A DNA stretch of 64,000 bases from Akkermansiaceae bacterium UBA2367 (GCA_002344525.1 DDTJ01000061.1:16739-80738); one strand, 5' to 3'. Positions 1 to 12,104 are shown, numbered from the stretch's first letter. Notes: generated by a model not told the origin, from the letters alone. A program made the numbers and translations.

Positions 1-561
1 GACGGTACCGAGGTGACCCATCCGAAAACCGACGTGCTCTCCCTGCGTCGGCGCGTTGGCATCGTCTTCCAACGGCCCAACCCTTTCCCGCAGTCGATCC
101 GGCGGAATTTCGAGATCCCCCTGAAGGAGCACGGCTGGCGCAAGCGCGACATCCCCGACCGCATGGAGACCGTCCTGCGCGAGGTTGGACTCTGGAACGA
201 AATCTCCGACCGCCTCCACAAGAGCGCCATCGCCCTCTCCGGCGGACAGCAGCAGCGCCTCTGCATCGCCCGCGCCCTCGCCCTCGAGCCCGAGGTCATC
301 CTCTTCGACGAACCTTGCAGCGCCCTCGATCCCATCGCCTCCGGCGTGGTCGAAGATCTCATCCACTCCCTGCGGGGCCGGCTCACCGTCGTCATCGTCA
401 CCCACAACCTCGCCCAAGCCCGCCGCATCGCCGACCGCGCCGCCGTCTTCTGGGTACGTGACGGAATTGGCACAATCGTCGAACACGGCCCGGCGGAGCG
501 CGTCTTCACCGCCCCCTCCAACCCCGACGCGGCCTCGTACCTGAGCGGAGCGCGGGGCTGA
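1..561 (+). CDS. pstB: Phosphate ABC transporter ATP-binding protein PstB (5' end outside window)
   Basis: This is the C-terminal 186 residues of an ABC ATPase, open from the first base of the window, so the Walker A loop lies outside. The Q-loop region reads FQRPNPFP, which is typical of PstB. It is followed by the signature LSGGQQQRLCIARAL, Walker B VILFDEPCSALDP and the switch histidine in IVTHN. PstB energises the PstSCA high-affinity phosphate importer at the inner membrane. The next gene is a phosphate-type porin on the same strand, which fits a phosphate-uptake locus. I saw no convincing Pho box in the 173-bp gap. The family call is firm; the substrate rests on the PstB-like Q-loop and the neighbour. 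Confidence 0.9.
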   Translation, partial: DGTEVTHPKTDVLSLRRRVGIVFQRPNPFPQSIRRNFEIPLKEHGWRKRDIPDRMETVLREVGLWNEISDRLHKSAIALSGGQQQRLCIARALALEPEVILFDEPCSALDPIASGVVEDLIHSLRGRLTVVIVTHNLAQARRIADRAAVFWVRDGIGTIVEHGPAERVFTAPSNPDAASYLSGARG

Positions 562-734
562 AGGCCCTGATGGACAAGCCATTGGCGGACCATCGGTGAC
601 GGAAACGTCATTTGGCTTCCGCGTGGATTCGCGAATGGTGCGCCATCCGCGTTTCCCCCTTCCACACCGCTACCCGCAGACCGGATGGGGAAAGCGTGGA
701 CTCCACAACCCAACACATCCTGAACCCTTCAGCC

Positions 735-1961
735 ATGAATCGATACGACCTCGCGAAATCCGGCGTTCCCGCCCTTTTCGCCCTCCTCTCCCTCTCCGCC
801 ACTGCTGGCGACTACGGCAAGACCGTCATCAACGACAAAGCTCCCGTCGCCGAGTCGAACTGGTGCGACCTCTTCAAAAAGAACACCCTCTACGAAGGGG
901 ACGGCTTCGTCCGCAAGGTGAAGTTCAAAGGCCGCTACCACGGCCAATGGATCTCCCAGACCGAGACCGCAGATACCCTCGCCGGGACCAGCGGCTATCA
1001 TGAATACCAGCACCGCCGCTTCCGCCTCGGCACCGAGATCAGCTTCGCCCACGACCTGAAGCTGACGGCCAGCATCAACATCGCCGACGGCTCCGGCGGG
1101 GTCAGCAACCACGGTCTGACCTACGGCCCCTTCTTCGACGACTGGGACGAGCTCAACCTCGAATGGGCTCCCTCAGAGGACTTCTATATCCTCGTCGGCA
1201 AGGCGAAGCAGAAGATCACCATCGAGAACGAAACCTCGTCGAACAATATCCTCACCATCGAGCGTTCCCCCATCGTGAGTTCGGTCATCTCGAACAAGCC
1301 TTGGGGCGTCGCCGTCGGCTTCAAAGCCCTCGGCCTCGACCACGAGATCGGCGGCTGGGTCGCCGGAGGCGACCGCGACTCCACCGGCGACCGCTACGAC
1401 TGGGCCGACTTCGACTCCCGTGGCAGCTTCACCTACCGCACCTCCTTCGACCTCAACGAGGCCACCGAGATCCACTTCGACTACCAATACACCAACAACA
1501 GCGGTGGCCTCGTCAACCCCAGGGGTACGGCCGACACGAACCTCGGAGCGAACTTCGAGCATGTCGTCGCCCTCGGCAGCAAGTCCGAGTTCGGGGACTT
1601 CGGGCTGATCACCGACCTGATCTTCGCCGCGAACGGCAACGATGTGGGCGATCTGCTCCCCGCTGGCTATGACAGTTGGGGTCTGGTGATCCTTCCCTAC
1701 TACAACATCACCGACAAGCTCCAGCTTGTGGCCCGCTACGCCTACATGTCCGAAGGACGGGAGCAGCGGCCCCAGCGCTACACCCTGCCGCGCCAGTCGG
1801 TGGAGAACTACCACACCTTCTACGCGGGCCTCAACTACTACATCTGCGGTAACAACCTCAAGCTCATGGCCGGATACGAATACGCCACCGGCGAACGCTA
1901 CCTCAATCGCGGCGACATCGACACCAGTTCTTGGATCCTCGCCGTGCGGACTTCCTGGTAA
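735..1961 (+). CDS. Phosphate-selective porin O/P family outer-membrane protein
   Basis: This 408-residue protein starts at an ATG followed by a short basic region and a hydrophobic stretch ending in SATAG, a signal peptide with cleavage near residue 24. The frame stays open to 612, but the ATG at 735 is the only start that places the signal peptide at the N-terminus. The mature part alternates polar and aromatic residues in beta-strand fashion and ends in aromatic-rich strands, finishing with a terminal tryptophan (RTSW), as outer-membrane barrels do. The overall pattern matches the OprO/OprP porins (PF07396). It probably passes anions, perhaps phosphate given pstB upstream. No Shine-Dalgarno is visible. 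A strong hairpin terminator follows at 2001-2028. Confidence 0.75.
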   Translation: MNRYDLAKSGVPALFALLSLSATAGDYGKTVINDKAPVAESNWCDLFKKNTLYEGDGFVRKVKFKGRYHGQWISQTETADTLAGTSGYHEYQHRRFRLGTEISFAHDLKLTASINIADGSGGVSNHGLTYGPFFDDWDELNLEWAPSEDFYILVGKAKQKITIENETSSNNILTIERSPIVSSVISNKPWGVAVGFKALGLDHEIGGWVAGGDRDSTGDRYDWADFDSRGSFTYRTSFDLNEATEIHFDYQYTNNSGGLVNPRGTADTNLGANFEHVVALGSKSEFGDFGLITDLIFAANGNDVGDLLPAGYDSWGLVILPYYNITDKLQLVARYAYMSEGREQRPQRYTLPRQSVENYHTFYAGLNYYICGNNLKLMAGYEYATGERYLNRGDIDTSSWILAVRTSW

Positions 1962-2000
1962 CCCTTTCTCCCGTTCCGGCGGGAGTTTCCTTGGTCAACG

Positions 2001-2028
2001 AAAAGGCGGGACTCCGGTCCCGCCTTTT
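2001..2028. terminator. Bidirectional intrinsic terminator
   Basis: A perfect 12-bp stem (AAAAGGCGGGAC and its complement) closes a TCCG tetraloop. It has four A on one side and four T on the other, so it can terminate in both directions. It lies 40 bp past the porin stop and 33 bp past the end of the convergent antiporter gene, which is where a shared terminator is expected. Confidence 0.85.
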
Positions 2029-2060
2029 CCATTCGTACCGGAGCGGTTTTCGCCCATCCG

Positions 2061-3506
2061 TCACGCCCGCATCGCCCCGTCCGGCGAAGCGGCGTCGGCC
2101 TTCCGGCCTCCGAAAAGAGTCAGGAGAGGCCCCGTCAGCATTGTCGTGGCCAAGGCCATGATGACGAGCATGGCGAAGATGCGGGGGGAGAGGATGCCGA
2201 GATCGTAGCCGATGTTCAGGGCGATCAACTCCATCAGGCCGCGGGTGTTCATCAGCGCCCCCAGTTGCAGCGAGTCCCGCCAGCCCATGCCGGTGAATCG
2301 CGCCGCTACCGCACTGCCGCCGAGCTTGCCCAAGGTGGCCACGGCGATGATGAGGAGGCAGAGCAGCCATCCCTCCAGATCGTCGAGCAGGCCGATATGG
2401 GTGCGCAGCCCGGTGTAGGCGAAGAAGAGCGGCAGCAGCAGCACGGTGCTGAAATTCTCCACCCGCACGTTGATCTTGTGGCGGAAGCCGTGACGGTCCG
2501 GCATGATCGCCCCGGCGAGGAAGGCGCCGAAGAGGGCGTGGATGCCGATGGCCTCGGTGCAGAGCGCTGCCGCGACGACCACGCAGAGGACGGCGGCGAG
2601 CGTGCCTTTGGAAGGCTCATTGCTCGCGAGGCGGCGCTCCCCCAGCAGGGCGGGCAGGGCCTTGCGGACGCCCCAGACCATGGCCACGACGAAGACCAGC
2701 ACGAAGATCAGGTTCACCGCCACCCCGCCGAGGCTCGATGCCTGCGCGATGGCGACGGCGAAGGCGAGGATGCTCCACGCCGTCACGTCGCCCACCGCCG
2801 CGCAGGTGAGCGCGGTGTGGCCCAAGGGGGTCTTCGTCAGGCCGCGATCCTGCAAAATCCGGGCCAGCACCGGAAAAGCCGTGATGCTCATGGAAATGCC
2901 CATGAAGAGGGCGAAAGCGGTGAAGGTCGTGCCCGGCCCCGCGAGGGAGCCGAAGAGCGGCCAAGCCAGCAGCACGCCGAGCAGGTAGGGGAAGACGATG
3001 CCCGCGTGGCTCATCGCCAGGAGAGCCTGCGCCTTGTGGCGCACATGGTTCCAATCCAGCTCCATGCCGACCGCGAACATGAAGAGGCAGACGCCGACTT
3101 GGCTCAGCAGCTTCAGTGCCTCCAGCGAGGATTCGGGAAAGACGAAGGCGAAGCCCCCCGGCGAGAGCAGGCCGAAGAGAGACGGTCCCAGCAGGATGCC
3201 CGCCGCCATTTCGCCCACCACGGCGGGCTGCCCCAGCCGCGCGAAGAGCTGCCCGGTCAGCCGCGACACGCCGATGATGACCAGCAGTTGAAGGAACAGT
3301 CGGCCTAAGGGATGCGAGAAATTCTCCCCGATCCCGGCCAAGGCGGCCTCCCATACGGAGCCGACGGCGGCGTTTTCCGTCGCGACCGTGTCCGGCTCCG
3401 CGATGCCGCCTGGGGACGGCAGGGAGGAACCCAGCCGGATGACCCCGGCGATCATCAGGACAACCAAGCCGATCACGACGAAGTAGTAGAACGGAACTCG
3501 CTTCAT
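2061..3506 (-). CDS. Cation/proton antiporter, KefB/CPA2 type
   Basis: This is a 481-residue integral membrane protein. A first transmembrane segment (about residues 5-27) is followed by a hydrophilic stretch to about residue 62. Some twelve more hydrophobic helices follow, matching the Na_H_Exchanger fold (PF00999). The sequence around residues 92-112 ([18 protein letters not shown]) is the conserved start of the CPA2 domain. A second family-like segment contains GMELDW. No cytoplasmic TrkA-N domain follows, so this is the membrane part only. It probably exchanges Na+ or K+ for protons at the inner membrane. The extra N-terminal helix plus about 40 polar residues is unusual for the family. 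The ion specificity cannot be read from sequence. Confidence 0.85.
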   Translation of the reverse strand: MKRVPFYYFVVIGLVVLMIAGVIRLGSSLPSPGGIAEPDTVATENAAVGSVWEAALAGIGENFSHPLGRLFLQLLVIIGVSRLTGQLFARLGQPAVVGEMAAGILLGPSLFGLLSPGGFAFVFPESSLEALKLLSQVGVCLFMFAVGMELDWNHVRHKAQALLAMSHAGIVFPYLLGVLLAWPLFGSLAGPGTTFTAFALFMGISMSITAFPVLARILQDRGLTKTPLGHTALTCAAVGDVTAWSILAFAVAIAQASSLGGVAVNLIFVLVFVVAMVWGVRKALPALLGERRLASNEPSKGTLAAVLCVVVAAALCTEAIGIHALFGAFLAGAIMPDRHGFRHKINVRVENFSTVLLLPLFFAYTGLRTHIGLLDDLEGWLLCLLIIAVATLGKLGGSAVAARFTGMGWRDSLQLGALMNTRGLMELIALNIGYDLGILSPRIFAMLVIMALATTMLTGPLLTLFGGRKADAASPDGAMRA

Positions 3507-3543
3507 CGGACTTGCGGATTTCGACCGCTCCGCAGCGGCTTTT

Positions 3544-4815
3544 TCAAGCGGTGGCTTCGTCGGGAACGACGGGATCGCCCACGTCCAAGTCGTCCGGCAA
3601 GGGTACCAGTTCGCGGACTTGGTCCCACAGAACCGAGAAATCCTTGTTCACGTCGCCGCTTAGGCAGTCCGTCACCGTTCCCGCCGCGTCGGGGTGGTTG
3701 CGAATCAGTTTGCGGAAGCTGAAGTCCGGATGGTAGAAGGCGTAGACCAGCTTGCGCATGTTCTCGACCCCTTGGCGGAGGGTCCGCGCGTAGTGTTCGA
3801 AGCGTTGCGGGCCGAGATCGTTCTCCTTCAGCCCCTTGCTCACCTCCTCCCCGGCCAGCACGCCGCTCTTCAGCGCGAGCATCACCCCGCTGCTGAACAC
3901 GGGATCGAGGAAGGCGAAGGCGTCGCCGACCAGCAATAGACCGTCGCTGCCGCAATGGCGGGAGTGGTGGGTGTATTCGCTGGTGATGCGATATTCACCG
4001 ACCTGCTCGCCCTCGGCGAGGCATTCCTTGATCCACTGGTTCTCCTCGACTTCGCGTTTGAAGATCTGCTCCGGGTCCTTCACCCCGTCGCGCGAGAGGT
4101 ATTTGCCCTCGGCCACGACGCCCACGCTCACCATGTCGTCGTGCTGCGGAATGTGCCAGAACCAGCCTTTCTCCCGCACGTAGGCGACCACGGTCTGCCC
4201 CTCGTCGATGCCGGGGGCGCGGCGCGAGCCTTTGTAGTAGGTCCACACCGCCACCTTGTTGAGGTAGGGGTCGCGCACTTTCCAGCCGTTTCGCACCATG
4301 GTGAAGGCCTCCTTGCCGGTGCAGTCGAGGACGATGCGGGCGTGCAGCTCCACCGCGACGCCGTCGGGACCCTCGGCCCGCACGCCGATGACGCGGCCCG
4401 ATTCGTCCCGCAGCAGTTCCAAGACCTTCGTCTCCTCGCGCACCTCCGCGCCTTTCGCGCGCGCGTTGTCGAGCAGCATCTGGTCGAACTCCGAGCGCAG
4501 CACCTGCCAAGTCTGGGCCACCGTCTCCCGGTCGTAGCGGTCGTAGAAATAGAAAGGCTGGCTCGACCGACCGTCCTGCGTCACGAAGCTGACGCTGTAT
4601 TTTTGGACGAAATGCGACTGCCGCATCTTCTCGATCATCCCGAGGCGCTCCAAGGGTTGGAAGGTGAAGGGGATGAGGGATTCCCCGATGTGGTAGCGGG
4701 GGAATTTCTCGCGCTCCAGCACCAGCACGCGGTGCCCGTTTTCCGCCAGAATAGCCGAGGAACTCGACCCAGCCGGGCCGCCGCCGATCACGATCACATC
4801 GTAGAGAGGGTTCAT
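3544..4815 (-). CDS. FAD-dependent oxidoreductase related to flavin-dependent halogenases
   Basis: This 423-residue flavoprotein opens with the dinucleotide-binding motif [14 protein letters not shown] (about residues 6-19), then [15 protein letters not shown]. That second motif is typical of CmlS-like halogenases and geranylgeranyl-reductase-like monooxygenases. Around residue 200 the sequence GWFWHIP matches the WxWxIP motif of flavin-dependent halogenases. A second FAD motif near residue 280 reads [12 protein letters not shown]. It could halogenate or hydroxylate an unknown substrate, possibly carrier-bound; no carrier protein or flavin reductase is nearby. The frame stays open to a GTG at 4830. 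I chose the ATG at 4815 because an AT-rich TATAAC box at 4837-4842 predicts transcription starting near 4830. Confidence 0.75.
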   Translation of the reverse strand: MNPLYDVIVIGGGPAGSSSSAILAENGHRVLVLEREKFPRYHIGESLIPFTFQPLERLGMIEKMRQSHFVQKYSVSFVTQDGRSSQPFYFYDRYDRETVAQTWQVLRSEFDQMLLDNARAKGAEVREETKVLELLRDESGRVIGVRAEGPDGVAVELHARIVLDCTGKEAFTMVRNGWKVRDPYLNKVAVWTYYKGSRRAPGIDEGQTVVAYVREKGWFWHIPQHDDMVSVGVVAEGKYLSRDGVKDPEQIFKREVEENQWIKECLAEGEQVGEYRITSEYTHHSRHCGSDGLLLVGDAFAFLDPVFSSGVMLALKSGVLAGEEVSKGLKENDLGPQRFEHYARTLRQGVENMRKLVYAFYHPDFSFRKLIRNHPDAAGTVTDCLSGDVNKDFSVLWDQVRELVPLPDDLDVGDPVVPDEATA

Positions 4816-4930
4816 TCGGTAAGGAAACACGGTTCAGTTATAATGGAAATAACCTTTTGTTCTCAGTTTGATGCCGGATCGTTATTGATATTCGTGCTCC
4901 GGCTTCCGCCAAGGAGGGAAGGGAATCTCT

Positions 4931-5041
4931 GACTGGGAGGGGGCTTTCCAAGTCCCCGTGGGCGGAGGTTCGGTAGGGACGGCTGGCTCAGCCGTCCGTC
5001 GCCGATCCAGCGGCGGGGACTTGGAAAGCCCCCTCCCGGTC
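4931..5041. repeat. Long inverted repeat (paired-hairpin intergenic element)
   Basis: The arms at 4931-4957 and 5015-5041 are complementary over 27 bp with one mismatch. The inner 57 bp contain a second hairpin, GGACGGCT and its complement around GGCTC (about 4977-4995). The element lies between the end of topB and the start of the FAD oxidoreductase gene. No reading frame is associated with it. It resembles a REP/MITE-type palindromic unit and could also end the topB transcript. Confidence 0.8.
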
Positions 5042-5091
5042 AAAGCGAACCCGGCATCCCGGTTCTCGGAGGTCACCCCTCGGATCTACGA

Positions 5092-7722
<2,631 letters not shown>

Positions 7723-7770
7723 GGGTGAAAAAGGGAAAAAGACACGGAGTGCCCGATTTTATGGGAAAGG

Positions 7771-8928
7771 TCAACCGGCTTTCGAGAAGGTTTTTCCCGG
7801 CAGTTGGCGGACGAGGCGTTTCATTTCGAGCTGGAGGAGGGTGGCGGAGACGCGTCCGGCGGGCTGGGAGGAGGCTTCGGCGAGGGTGTCGATGGTGGCG
7901 TCGCCGAGAGCGAGTTCATTGAGGAGTCGGCGCTCCAGATCGCTGAGTTCGACCTGCCGGGACGGGGCGGGGGAGGGGGAATCGCCTAGAGTGCCGGGGA
8001 TGCCGGAGGCGTCGGGACTCTCCTCCGGCGCGAAGTCGAGCGGGAGGCTGTTGAGTTCGAGACCGAGTTCGTCGATGATGTCCTCGACCGAGCAGACCAG
8101 TTTCGCGCCCTGCTGGATGAGCCGATGGCAGCCCTCGGAAGTGGGTCGGTCGATGGGGCCGGGCATGGCGAAGACGGTGCGCCCTTGTTCGAGGGCGAGG
8201 TTCGCGGTGATGAGGGCACCGCTCCAAGCCGGGGCCTCGACCACGAGCAGCCCGCGCGAGAGGCCCGCGACGATGCGGTTGCGCAGGGGGAAGGACTGCT
8301 TGTCGGGGACGTAGAGGACGGGGAATTCGGAGATCACCGCCCCTTGCTCCGCGATGCGGTCGGCGAGGGCTTGGTTTTCGGGCGGATAGAGGTTTCCGAT
8401 GCCCGAGCCGAGAACCGCGAGAGTGCGGCCGCCTGCGGCGAGGGCGGCTTCGTGGGCGGCGGTGTCGATGCCTCGGGCGAGGCCGCTCACGATGGTGAAC
8501 CCGGCCTTGGCAAGCTGGAAGCTGAGCCTCTTGGCTTGGTCCCGTCCATAGTGGGTGGTGCGGCGCGAACCGACGACCCCGACGGAGGCGGCGTCGGCGG
8601 AGCTGAGGCGGCCTTTCAGGTAGAGGAGGAATGGCGGGTCGTGGATGTGCCGGAGCGCCTCGGGATAGGCGGAATCGTCGAGGGTGAGGAGGGAAATGCC
8701 ATGGGCGGCGATGCGGCGCTGCTCCTCGGCGAGGTCGATGTGGCGCTCCCATCCGGCGATGTGGGAGGCCATCTCCTCCCCGATGCCGGGCGCGGAGCGG
8801 AGGTCACGGGCCGGGGCCGCGAGGATGGCTTGGGGCGTGCCGAAGCGTTCGAGAAGACGTCGCACCCGGACCGGCCCGACGTTCGGGAGGAGGTTCAGGG
8901 CTAGGTAGGCTTCGGTCGCGGAGAGCAT
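7771..8928 (-). CDS. dprA: DNA-processing protein DprA
   Basis: This 385-residue protein loads RecA on incoming single-stranded DNA in natural transformation. An N-terminal helix-hairpin-helix/SAM-like part (LLPNVGPVRVRRLLERFG) is followed by the Rossmann-like DprA core. The core has VGVVGSRRTTHYG near residue 115, then SGLARGIDTAAHEAAL and the GSGIGNLYPPEN segment. A winged-helix DML1-like domain (about residues 325-375) closes the protein. I chose the ATG at 8928 over one at 8946 because the latter lies inside or upstream of the predicted promoter. No Shine-Dalgarno is present and the transcript may be leaderless. No other competence gene is in the window apart from the pilin-type cluster near the right end. 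Confidence 0.93.
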   Translation of the reverse strand: MLSATEAYLALNLLPNVGPVRVRRLLERFGTPQAILAAPARDLRSAPGIGEEMASHIAGWERHIDLAEEQRRIAAHGISLLTLDDSAYPEALRHIHDPPFLLYLKGRLSSADAASVGVVGSRRTTHYGRDQAKRLSFQLAKAGFTIVSGLARGIDTAAHEAALAAGGRTLAVLGSGIGNLYPPENQALADRIAEQGAVISEFPVLYVPDKQSFPLRNRIVAGLSRGLLVVEAPAWSGALITANLALEQGRTVFAMPGPIDRPTSEGCHRLIQQGAKLVCSVEDIIDELGLELNSLPLDFAPEESPDASGIPGTLGDSPSPAPSRQVELSDLERRLLNELALGDATIDTLAEASSQPAGRVSATLLQLEMKRLVRQLPGKTFSKAG

Positions 8929-8934
8929 TCGCTT

Positions 8935-8963
8935 CGAATATAACAAATCATTTGAACAGTCAA
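8935..8963 (-). promoter_or_regulatory. Sigma-70 type promoter of dprA-topB
   Basis: On the minus strand TTGACT (8958-8963) precedes the AT-rich box TATATT (8937-8942, spacing 15) or TATTCG (8935-8940, spacing 17). Either reading puts the transcription start within a few bases of the ATG at 8928, so the dprA mRNA would be leaderless or nearly so. Confidence 0.5.
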
Positions 8964-9037
8964 GAGGAGTTTTTGAGATGGCTCTTTTTCATCCGATGAG
9001 CATTCAATCAAGAGAGCGGGAAGGCGACCGGGGCGAC

Positions 9038-9185
9038 GGGTCTCGGTCAGGCGTCGCAAGGGCATTCGGTCCGACCCTCAGTGAGGTAGGGCGAATCGTC
9101 CCGGTGAGCCACTATGGACGAGCGTGGCAACTGGGAAGAGCATTTCCCGACCGAAGGCGGCTCGGCAGGGACACCTCGCCCCACC
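9038..9185. repeat. Composite intergenic repeat (family A fragment joined to family B)
   Basis: The 292 bp between dprA and the next gene hold no gene. Positions 9038-9087 match part of family A (copies at 27333, 46649, 50410, 57922). They run directly into a family B unit (9085-9185). Family B starts with GGTAGGGCGA, contains CCGAAGGCGGCTC and ends with the near-complementary CCTCGCCCCACC. A further B copy lies at 27519-27624, also next to family A, and an inverted copy at 22316-22401. Confidence 0.7.
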
Positions 9186-9220
9186 CGTTAGTCCTGCTGA
9201 CATGAACCCCTAGGACGAAA

Positions 9221-10717
9221 TCACTGCCTCGCGAGCACTGTCGGGACGGAGAGCATCCCGGTCGGGCTCACATGCCGGATCGCGACCGCCGCCGGGGTTC
9301 CATTGATCTGGAGCGTCTCCTGCGCTGCGGGGAGGAGGCGCAGGGTTGCCCATTGGTTCCCGTTCTGCACTTGGACGACCCGCCAGCGGGCGCTCGGTTC
9401 AGGTTTGAAGGTGAGATGCAGCCCCTGGTTGGTCTCCGAGGGCGCGACATAGACCGGACCGGGCGCGCCCGGTCCGAGCCAAGGGGAAGCGGGCGGGATG
9501 GCACCGTCGGCGTAGCTCTCGCGGAGCTTGGCGCGGAGGCCTCCGCGGTCCTTCCGCAGGGCTTCGATGCTCCAGTGGAGGTGGCCCGGCCCGGCGGGAG
9601 AGGGCGACTTCCGCACGATGTCGATCTGCCGCAGCGTCTCGGTGGCGGGGCGGCCCTTGTCCTCCGAGCTGAGGATGCGGCTGGAGGCGATGCCGGGCCA
9701 GAAGTGGCGGCCTTTCTTGTTCTCGCCCAACCACCATCTGTGGAGGGCGGCGTAATCCTGCTCCGAACCGATGCGCCAGTACAACTGGGGCGAGAAGTAG
9801 TCGCACCAGCCTTGGTTGAGCCAGAGGCGAGAGTCGGCGCAGATGTGGTCGTAGGCGTCGAGGCCGGCCTTGACCGGGATGCCCGGCCGCCAGATGCCGA
9901 AAGGGCTGATCCCGAAATCGACATGGCCCTTGGCCGATTTGATGGAGCCGTAGGCGGTGCGGACGAAAGAGTTGATATTGTCGCGCCGCCAGTCCTTCAG
10001 TTCGAGCTTGCCGCCTTTGGCCTTGTAGGCGCGGTAGGAGGCGGAGTCGTCGAACTGATCGACCTGCCGCCCGTTGACCGCTTTCGGATAGGGGTAGAAG
10101 TAGTCGTCGATGTGGACGCCGTCCACGTCGTAACGGCGGGTCACGTCGACCATCACATCGATGGCCCGCTGGCGGACGAAGTCGGAGGCCGGGTTCCCCC
10201 ACTTCATCGTGCCCGAGGCCAGCATCAGGGAGGAATGGGTGCGCGAGATGTGCTTGGCCGACTTGTTCGACCGTTCCGTGGCGCTGGCGCGGAAGGGGTT
10301 GAACCAAGCGTGCAGCTCAAGGCCCCGCTTATGCGCCTCGGCGATGGCAAAACTGAGGGGGTCGTAGCCGTCGGAGGGGGCGGAACCTTGGTTTCCGGTG
10401 AGGAAGTAGGACCAAGGCTCCAGATTGGAGCGGTAGAAGGCGTCGCATTCGGTGCGGACCTGGAGGATGACCGCGTTCAAGCCGGAAGCGGCGGCGAGGT
10501 CGAGCAGGGCGACCATCTCGGCCCGCTGCTGCTGCGGCGGCAGGCCGGGCTTGGAGGGCCAGTCGAGGTTGTGGACCGTCGCGATCCACGCGGCGCGGAA
10601 TTCGCGGCGAGGCTCCGGCGCATTGATCTTCGCGGGCAGGTATCCGGCCCGCAGAGGCGCGAGCGCGGCGAAAACCCACACGAAGGCGAAGGCACGGAGA
10701 AGGATTCGTGGAACCAT
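9221..10717 (-). CDS. Secreted family-10-like glycosyl hydrolase (GHL10/DUF187, YddW type)
   Basis: This 498-residue protein has an N-terminal signal peptide (basic start, hydrophobic FAFVWVFAALAPLRA). The GHL10 TIM barrel (PF02638) follows from about residue 30: REFRAAWIATVHNLDWPS, then VILQVRTECDAFY, ELHAWFNPFR and GVHIDDYFYPYP, the hallmark motifs of this family. The last 110 residues look like a beta-sandwich (FnIII-like). Members act outside the cytoplasm on bacterial or other polysaccharides; the substrate is unknown. The start is the ATG at 10717, directly behind a good promoter; the frame is open further upstream but enters that promoter. No ribosome binding site is visible. Confidence 0.85.
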   Translation of the reverse strand: MVPRILLRAFAFVWVFAALAPLRAGYLPAKINAPEPRREFRAAWIATVHNLDWPSKPGLPPQQQRAEMVALLDLAAASGLNAVILQVRTECDAFYRSNLEPWSYFLTGNQGSAPSDGYDPLSFAIAEAHKRGLELHAWFNPFRASATERSNKSAKHISRTHSSLMLASGTMKWGNPASDFVRQRAIDVMVDVTRRYDVDGVHIDDYFYPYPKAVNGRQVDQFDDSASYRAYKAKGGKLELKDWRRDNINSFVRTAYGSIKSAKGHVDFGISPFGIWRPGIPVKAGLDAYDHICADSRLWLNQGWCDYFSPQLYWRIGSEQDYAALHRWWLGENKKGRHFWPGIASSRILSSEDKGRPATETLRQIDIVRKSPSPAGPGHLHWSIEALRKDRGGLRAKLRESYADGAIPPASPWLGPGAPGPVYVAPSETNQGLHLTFKPEPSARWRVVQVQNGNQWATLRLLPAAQETLQINGTPAAVAIRHVSPTGMLSVPTVLARQ

Positions 10718-10734
10718 AAATTTAAGAAAGATTA

Positions 10735-10763
10735 AATATATAGCGAAAAGCGAACTGAGGCAA
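10735..10763 (-). promoter_or_regulatory. Sigma-70 type promoter of the GHL10 gene
   Basis: On the minus strand TTGCCT (10758-10763) is followed after exactly 17 bp by TATATT (10735-10740). The predicted start near 10728 gives a leader of about 11 nt before the ATG at 10717. The leader is AT-rich and has no Shine-Dalgarno. Confidence 0.6.
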
Positions 10764-10844
10764 GAGGATCGGGGAGTCCCCTTTCGGAACGGTCGAGGCA
10801 GGCGGTTCGGTAGGCGATTCATTGGAGGGAGCCGCGAAGGGCGC

Positions 10845-10892
10845 TTCCGATTCGGATTTCGAGCTTCGGAATTCGGATTTCGCGTTTGCGCT
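10845..10892. repeat. Heptamer array, TTCGGAT family
   Basis: This is a tandem array with an exact 7-bp period, with units such as TTCGGAT, TTCGAGC, TTCGGAA, TTCGGAT, TTCGCGT. The same units in the same order recur at 26688-26715. The array lies between two divergent genes, 49 bp before the Gfo/Idh start at 10941. Confidence 0.85.
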
Positions 10893-10940
10893 TGCCGCCC
10901 CCTTTGCTACCCTCGGGACACAATTCCAATCCCCGTCTCT

Positions 10941-12104
10941 ATGAATCGAAAACTGCGCATGGGCATGGTCGGCGGCGGCCGAGGAGCTTTCATCGGAAAC
11001 GTCCACCGCATGGCCGCGAACCTCGACGGCAAGATCGAGCTGGTGGCGGGCTGCTTCTCCTCCGACCCGGAGAAGTCGAGGCTCTCGGGGGAGGACTTCT
11101 TCCTTTCCCCCGACCGGGTCTACTCGACCTATCAGGAAATGGCGGAGAAGGAGGCGGCGCGGGAGGACAAGATCGACTTCGTCTCCATCGTGGTGCAGAA
11201 CCACCTCCACTTCGCCGTGGCCAAGGCCTTCCTCGAGGCCGGCTTCCACGTCGTCTGCGACAAGCCGATGACGCAGACCTACGAGCAGGCGCTCGAACTG
11301 CGCGAGATCGTGAACCGGAGCGGCCTCGTCTTCGCCCTCACCCACAACTACACCGGCTACCCCATGGTGAAGGAGGCGCGGCGCATGGTCCGCGACGGAG
11401 AACTGGGCCGCCTCCTCAAGATCGTGGCCGAGTATCCGCAGGGCTACGCCGTCGGCGACGTCGAAGGTGACGGGCAGGGCAAGATCAACAACTGGCGCTC
11501 CGATCCGAAGATCGCGGGCATCTCGAACTGCATGGGCGACATCGGCACCCACGCCCACAACCTCGTCCGCTACATCACGGGACTGGAGGTGGAGGAGATC
11601 TGCTCGGAACTGACCGCCTTCATCCCCGGCCGCGAACTCGACGACGACGGGAACAACCTGATCCGCTTCACCGGTGGGGCCAAAGGCATCATCCACGCCT
11701 CGCAGATTTCCAACGGGGACGAGAACGCGCTCAACATCCGAGTCTACGGCACCAAGGCTTCGCTGGAATGGCATCAGGAGGACCCGAACGAGTTGATCGT
11801 GAAATACGCCAACGCGCCGCGTCGCATCTACCGTCGCGGCAACGGCTACATCAGCGAGGCGGCGGCGGGCCACGGCTACACCCGCACCCCCTTCGCCCAC
11901 CCCGAGGGTTTCATCGAGGCCTTCGCCAACATCTATCTCGCCGCCGCCCGCGCCATCGCCGACCGCCTCGACGGCAACCCCGCGCCCGAGGGCGGCTACG
12001 ACTTCCCCACGGTGGACGACGGCGTCGCCGGTGTGGCCTTCATCAAAGCGGCGGTGGAGAGCTCCGCCTCGGAGCAGAAGTGGCTGAAGTTCCCGCCGGT
12101 TTGA
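10941..12104 (+). CDS. Gfo/Idh/MocA family oxidoreductase
   Basis: This 387-residue NAD(P)-dependent dehydrogenase probably acts on a sugar or inositol derivative. The N-terminal Rossmann fold begins GMVGGGRGAFIGNVHRMA. The conserved catalytic-lysine motif is CDKPMT (about residue 108). The C-terminal half is the alpha/beta substrate domain, with a family-like GDIGTHAHNLVRYITG near residue 195. The start ATG at 10941 gives a complete family-length protein. No Shine-Dalgarno precedes it (the leader is pyrimidine-rich). The stop codon lies at the very start of a 75-bp direct repeat. A second, less similar Gfo/Idh gene lies at 19284-20288. Confidence 0.9.
   Translation: MNRKLRMGMVGGGRGAFIGNVHRMAANLDGKIELVAGCFSSDPEKSRLSGEDFFLSPDRVYSTYQEMAEKEAAREDKIDFVSIVVQNHLHFAVAKAFLEAGFHVVCDKPMTQTYEQALELREIVNRSGLVFALTHNYTGYPMVKEARRMVRDGELGRLLKIVAEYPQGYAVGDVEGDGQGKINNWRSDPKIAGISNCMGDIGTHAHNLVRYITGLEVEEICSELTAFIPGRELDDDGNNLIRFTGGAKGIIHASQISNGDENALNIRVYGTKASLEWHQEDPNELIVKYANAPRRIYRRGNGYISEAAAGHGYTRTPFAHPEGFIEAFANIYLAAARAIADRLDGNPAPEGGYDFPTVDDGVAGVAFIKAAVESSASEQKWLKFPPV

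Noticed and set aside
562..734. Pho box between pstB and the porin gene
   Set aside because: No pair of CTGTCAT-like direct repeats with 11-bp spacing was found.
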